Of a stretch of DNA of 64,000 bases, positions 60,031-64,000 are shown in pieces. The stretch's first letter is position 1, and every line of letters starts with the position of its first letter. The notes under the pieces were generated by a model that worked only from the letters and a program-made list of their open reading frames with translations, did not search any database and was not told the origin of the DNA. Location of the stretch: assembly GCA_028023455.1 (NCBI GenBank), contig JAQFVV010000279.1:372001-436000 (forward strand), written 5' to 3'. The translations under genes and the position numbers were made by a program. This stretch comes from Epiperipatus broadwayi (lineage: Eukaryota > Onychophora > Udeonychophora > Euonychophora > Peripatidae).

Positions 60031-61311
60031 TTAAAAATGAAAGAGAAGAATGATGAATTCTTATTTTGTAACATAATGATTAGTATATCTATCTGCCACC
60101 TTTATTGGCTGATGTTTAAATTTGGAGGATTTAAAGAAGGTTATTTGGATTGTAACCAGTTGTATGATTTTATTCTTAGACAAGTAACTTATAATCAAGC
60201 TAAATTTCGTTCAGTGGATTATATAAATACCGTTTTATTTAATAGTGTATATTTTATTATGTATATATATTTACTTAACGACAGACTAGTTGTCAAATAA
60301 TTTGCTTGTGAGAGCAAAAAAAATTATGGTTTAATACAATTGTGAGAATGGCGGACTCATTGGCCAAACGTTTAATTAATGAATTAAATAATTGTACAGT
60401 TGTTTTTAGCTACGGGATAAAATAAAAAAAGGGAAACTTTGAAACCTCACCACCCATCTTTTTGTAAACTTAAACATTCAAAGATTTTTTTTTTTTTTAT
60501 CGGTTCAGCTAACTGGATATATACGCGAATTAGCGTGGAAGGCTACCTTTTAAATTCCACTTGGGTTTGAATTTTGAATTGTAATTATGACATACAGATA
60601 AAGTTTTTCATATATATATACAGACACAAACATTATAAACAATGTCTGGATAAATGACCTGGCTATATTTTTATTTGAACCTATTTGTCCGGACTAAACT
60701 TTTTTTAACATTAGTTTGTGTTTCATTTTATTTAAATTTATTTTATTCCAAATCAATCAATCTTGCCTTTCAGCAAATAATTCAATTTCTACCCCATTCG
60801 AACGTGTTTTGTTTTCTCGGGGCCTTCTCTAAGTTTCATGTTGACAAGAATGGAGTCTGTCATTTATCCTTGTCAACAAGCAAATATAACCAAGGACTGA
60901 AAATGTCTCTAGGGATGATCTACAGAACTGTGGACAGTACTGGATAAAGTTATTCCCTTGGGAGAATTTGTCATTCTTCTGTCCAATATTGACTACCGTG
61001 CACGTGATAAATCTTGTCATTGGATTATTTCAAGCCAATATTTAAAGATTTGGCAATATTGGAGTGACATTCTTTAGAAAGAGGGTCAACTTTTAATATG
61101 CAAGACAAAACAAAATTTAATAAGGATGAAAACAAAACGCATTTCTTTATTGGTTAATATAATTTTAAAAAAATAATGGGTTTAAAATATTGAAATTCCA
61201 GTTGGTGGTTTTTTTAAATATGTGTTTACGATTAATTATTTGAAAAAGTAAATCTATAAATTAAATTATACTTTTTAAAAAATATTCAGTGCATGACAAT
61301 GTAAATAGCTA
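60031..61311. other. Mostly AT-rich; unassigned higher-complexity patch at 60.78-61.06 kb
   Basis: The patch has balanced composition and overlapping short frames on both strands (60654-60947 plus, 60829-61020 minus), neither with a known domain. It could be a host exon, an untranslated region or an unknown repeat. No convincing splice-site pair was found. Confidence 0.4.
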
Positions 61312-61312
61312 T

Positions 61313-61342
61313 CTATTCATCCATCCATCCATCCATCCATCT
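61313..61342. repeat. (CATC)n microsatellite
   Basis: About seven CATC units. Confidence 0.9.
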
Positions 61343-61727
61343 ATAAATCTAAATCATTTATTTTATATGAGGACTAATAATTAAAATATAATTTTAATGA
61401 TTACTTTAAATTACTTTTTTTTAATTTAAAATTTTAAGTTAATATTCATAAAAAAAAATCTTGTCTTTGTCTTGAAAGTTTATGATAATGAAAATTTAGT
61501 TGTAATTGTATGTTGAACTATTTCTATTATCTGATATTATCTTTCTAAATTAATTCAACCGTTAATATTAGGATAATTTGTATTAGATGATGTTATAGTC
61601 TAACGTGTAATTAAAACTTTTATGCACTGTGTTTTGAAAAATTATATAACATTCGAGCTCTAATACGATGGACTAAGAACAATTCTAGACATTTGTTTAA
61701 AGTAAATGGGTTTTTAGCATAAATCCT

Positions 61728-61882
61728 AGCGTGTTCAGCTTGTGTTACGAAATCAACATAGAATAATATTTTTTTAAGTCAACATTCAAAACAATTAAAT
61801 TAAATTTTAAAAAAAATTAAATTTGTTTTTAGTAAAAGCACATTAAAACAATTTCTAAAAAATAGGCACATAACCTTTATAT
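61728..61882 (-). mobile_element. SINE-C body, inverted solo copy
   Basis: The minus strand repeats 58.0-58.13 kb almost base for base over about 150 bp ('tgcctattttttagaaattgttttaatgtgc', 'aattgttttgaatgttgacttaaaaaaatatta', 'acacaagctgaacacgct'), with roughly 10 differences including a small deletion. The tRNA-like head is missing. Confidence 0.8.
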
Positions 61883-63074
61883 CTTTGGTCCAATGTTATT
61901 GTTTACATATCACTAGGATTTTCAAAGCTAAGCCTTAAAAGGATAGAAATGTTCTATCTTTATCAGCTCTATTGTGTATGGTTCATTTTTTTATTACTCT
62001 TACTTGAGAATAAAGAATGGGAACCTTTCTTATCAGCAATCTACCCCATCAACTGTAACAATTAATGTTCAATTAGTTTTCAAACTTAAATCATTATATA
62101 GTTTGTACGTTAAAAAATTAATCCATTCCATGGTATATCTACAGTCACTAGTACAAGTACAGAATGGGATAGTTTTCAGATGGTAGAAAAAATTTCAATC
62201 ATGGTCATCTTTTATTACAAATCCATTTAACATAAATTGTATTTGTCAGGGGGGAATATATATAACTATTTTAGGTACAGTTAAAAGTTTAAGAATACTT
62301 TACATTGCTGAAATAATTAACAATGTTATGAACATATGTCTTTTCTTGTATTATGCACTGTTCATGGTATTATATATGAAATATATTCAGTTTATTAAGT
62401 TAATTTACTATTATCATTTTTAGCCTATAATAGAAGGGAGAACTTTTCATCATATGTAAAGAACAATAAACAAAAAAGAAAACATTATGCATCAAGTTTA
62501 CCAATCTCTGAATAGAACACATTAAGTACATTACTTTTCTTGATTTTCCCTCTTAAGAATAATTGGATACCATTTTATCAATCATTATTAGATGGATAAT
62601 AACATTTAATCAATTTACAAAATAATAAAACCATGTACTACATGTTGAAATATTAATAGATTAATTAATCAAATTAAGGAGTTGATAACCCATATATCCA
62701 CATCATTCAATCAAAAACATTTCCAAAATATTCGCAGTATTAAAATATATAGCCATCCCCAAAATTGTTGTGCATATTTAGAATATATGATTGAATAAAA
62801 AATGTATGAAGATAATCATCTTCTTGACTCATTAATTATCAATGAGAAAATTAATTATCATTATGCTTTGTCTTATTTCCATTCTAATTTTTCTTACAGA
62901 CTCCAGTCTTCAATCCTTTAAGTTAGTAAAGAGTTTGTTGACCATGGATCTCTAACTTCATCAATCTGTGCTTGTAATAACTATTAAACTGGAAATATGT
63001 GTTTGTATTACCATATTTACATTATTTATTATATCTCATCAATTATGATTCCAAACTATACTTTCTCTTTTCAC
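61883..63074. other. AT-rich DNA, nothing recognised
   Basis: No coding domain or repeat family was identified. Confidence 0.5.
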
Positions 63075-63150
63075 ATACTGGGTTAGAAATATGATATGGC
63101 ATGGAAAGTTGAGGGTCATGTGAAAGTCTTAGTTCAAATCCCTTATATAT
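63075..63150 (+). mobile_element. SINE-A 3' end fragment
   Basis: 'gatatggcatggaaagttgagggtcatgtgaaagtcttagttcaaatccc' matches the end of the 15.3-15.5 kb copy (which shares GGGTCATGTGAAAGTCT). Confidence 0.65.
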
Positions 63151-63661
63151 TACAGTATATATGTGCAGGTGTGTGTAAGCCTGTACAGGGTATTAAATTA
63201 AATTAATTTTTGTCTTTGCTCTATTTTGCTTCTTCTTTAGGAGTTACTATGACCATACTCATATAAGAGTGAATGGTGGTAAATGAATCAATTAACTGGA
63301 CACATTTCATTGCAATGTTAAAAAAAATGCAGTTAATTCTAATTTATAAACTTTTTTAATTTGATTTTCCAGTTCACTGTTATCTATATTATTAATATGT
63401 GTGCATGACTAATCTAATTTAATAATAATATAAAATACATACACACAAAACATTTAATCAATCAACTAGATGTTGTATCTAAAAAAATAACTTTAGTAAT
63501 TTTTGCCTGTATCTTTCACAAACTACAAATTATGAGTTTGGTTAAGTCATATTTTATCTTAGTTTGTTAATGGATAAATCTTTTTTCTTTACTATTAAAA
63601 TTGTAATTATAATTATGCACTCTTTTGCATAGATTAGTGAAGCTGTAGCTATTTAATATTT
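63151..63661. other. AT-rich DNA, nothing recognised
   Basis: The last part, from about 63.63 kb, probably belongs to the PLE-6 3' region (GTGAAGCTGTAGCTATTTAA compares with GAAGCTGTTAATAAATT at 53.15 kb). Confidence 0.45.
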
Positions 63662-63716
63662 AAGATTTTACAAGCTTAGTGCTTTCAGAATGTAACTTTG
63701 GATCCTATAATCATAG
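63662..63716 (-). ncRNA. Hammerhead-like motif of PLE-6 (worn)
   Basis: Minus strand: CTATGATTAT, GGATCC...TTACATTCT, GAAAGC and ACTAAGC. The positions of ATGA and GAAAGC match the PLE-1, PLE-2 and PLE-5 motifs, but stem II no longer pairs well. Confidence 0.3.
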
Positions 63717-63776
63717 CTTTAAATGTGATAAGTCTGTTGTAAATTGTTATTCATTTATGCAAATGGGTTTGAATAT

Positions 63777-64000
63777 TTAACTAGTCCATTGTTTGGAGAG
63801 AGCAAAACAATCATCTCTTCTATTAATGGTGTTGAGGTCATTTGCAATACAATGAGCCTCATTAATCTTTCTTTTGACATTTTTCATCTTTATGCAAATG
63901 ATTTGGGTAGTAGTAGATTCAAATGAGTGACCTGTGGTTGTTTGATGATCCCAGAATATCAATGCACCTTCATTTTTGTTTTTAGCTCTGTTGTAAGTGT
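63777..64000 (-). pseudogene. PLE GIY-YIG C-terminus (PLE-6), cut by the window edge
   Basis: Minus strand: ALIFWDHQTTTGHSFES, IICIKMKNVKRKINEAHCIA, NDLNTINRRDDCFALSKQWTS and a stop at about 63777. This is the same INRRDxCF-L tail as PLE-1. The frame stays open to the window end, so the catalytic half may lie beyond it. Confidence 0.85.

Noticed and set aside
60654-61020. Overlapping 97- and 63-codon frames as genes
   Set aside because: No known domain, no splice context, and both strands are open equally well.

Overview
The window looks like AT-rich (my estimate is clearly under 30% GC) animal nuclear DNA, either intergenic or deep intronic. I found no convincing host gene, rRNA or functional tRNA gene. 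The best host-exon guess is a weak 100-base candidate near 6.6 kb. Nearly everything recognisable is transposon debris. It comprises Penelope-like elements (PLEs) with GIY-YIG endonuclease tails, an RTE-clade LINE in several copies, an APE-endonuclease LINE of the CR1/L2/jockey type, a hAT remnant, a small terminal-inverted-repeat DNA element, at least three SINE-like families, several fold-back elements, and long TA, TAA and CTA/ATT microsatellites. This mix suggests a lophotrochozoan, and a cephalopod-like genome is my guess, but nothing here fixes the species. LAYOUT. 0.6-2.8 kb: three decayed PLE 3' ends, two of them head to head, then a trinucleotide repeat. 5.4-6.1, 9.0-9.3 and 9.8-10.7 kb: fold-back and TIR elements. 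11.05-11.87 kb: a short PLE with inverted ends. 11.9-14.95 kb: a 350-bp repeat in about six forward and four inverted copies, riddled with small deletions. 15.1-18.7 kb: a SINE pair, then a decayed RTE with a fold-back nested in it. 19-27 kb: tRNA-type SINEs, hammerhead-bearing repeats and a LINE endonuclease fragment. 31.7 kb: a near-perfect 48-bp hairpin. 33.4-36.5 kb: hAT, then PLE reverse transcriptase, then a SINE split by a 672-bp element that carries two direct-repeat hammerhead-like motifs. 38.8-41.4 kb: the best RTE copy. 45.7-47.7 kb: a SINE pair and a GC-richer island. 51.4-54.2 kb: RTE pieces and the best PLE endonuclease, flanked by inverted arms. 57-64 kb: SINE and LINE pieces and a PLE tail that leaves the window. 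Two themes stand out. First, hammerhead-ribozyme-like cores (CTGANGA, stem II, GAAA) recur at the ends of PLE copies and in a retrozyme-like repeat family. Several show base-pair-preserving differences between copies. Second, more than a dozen repeats from unrelated families lie as inverted duplicates, which points either to a real palindrome-forming process or to an assembly artefact.
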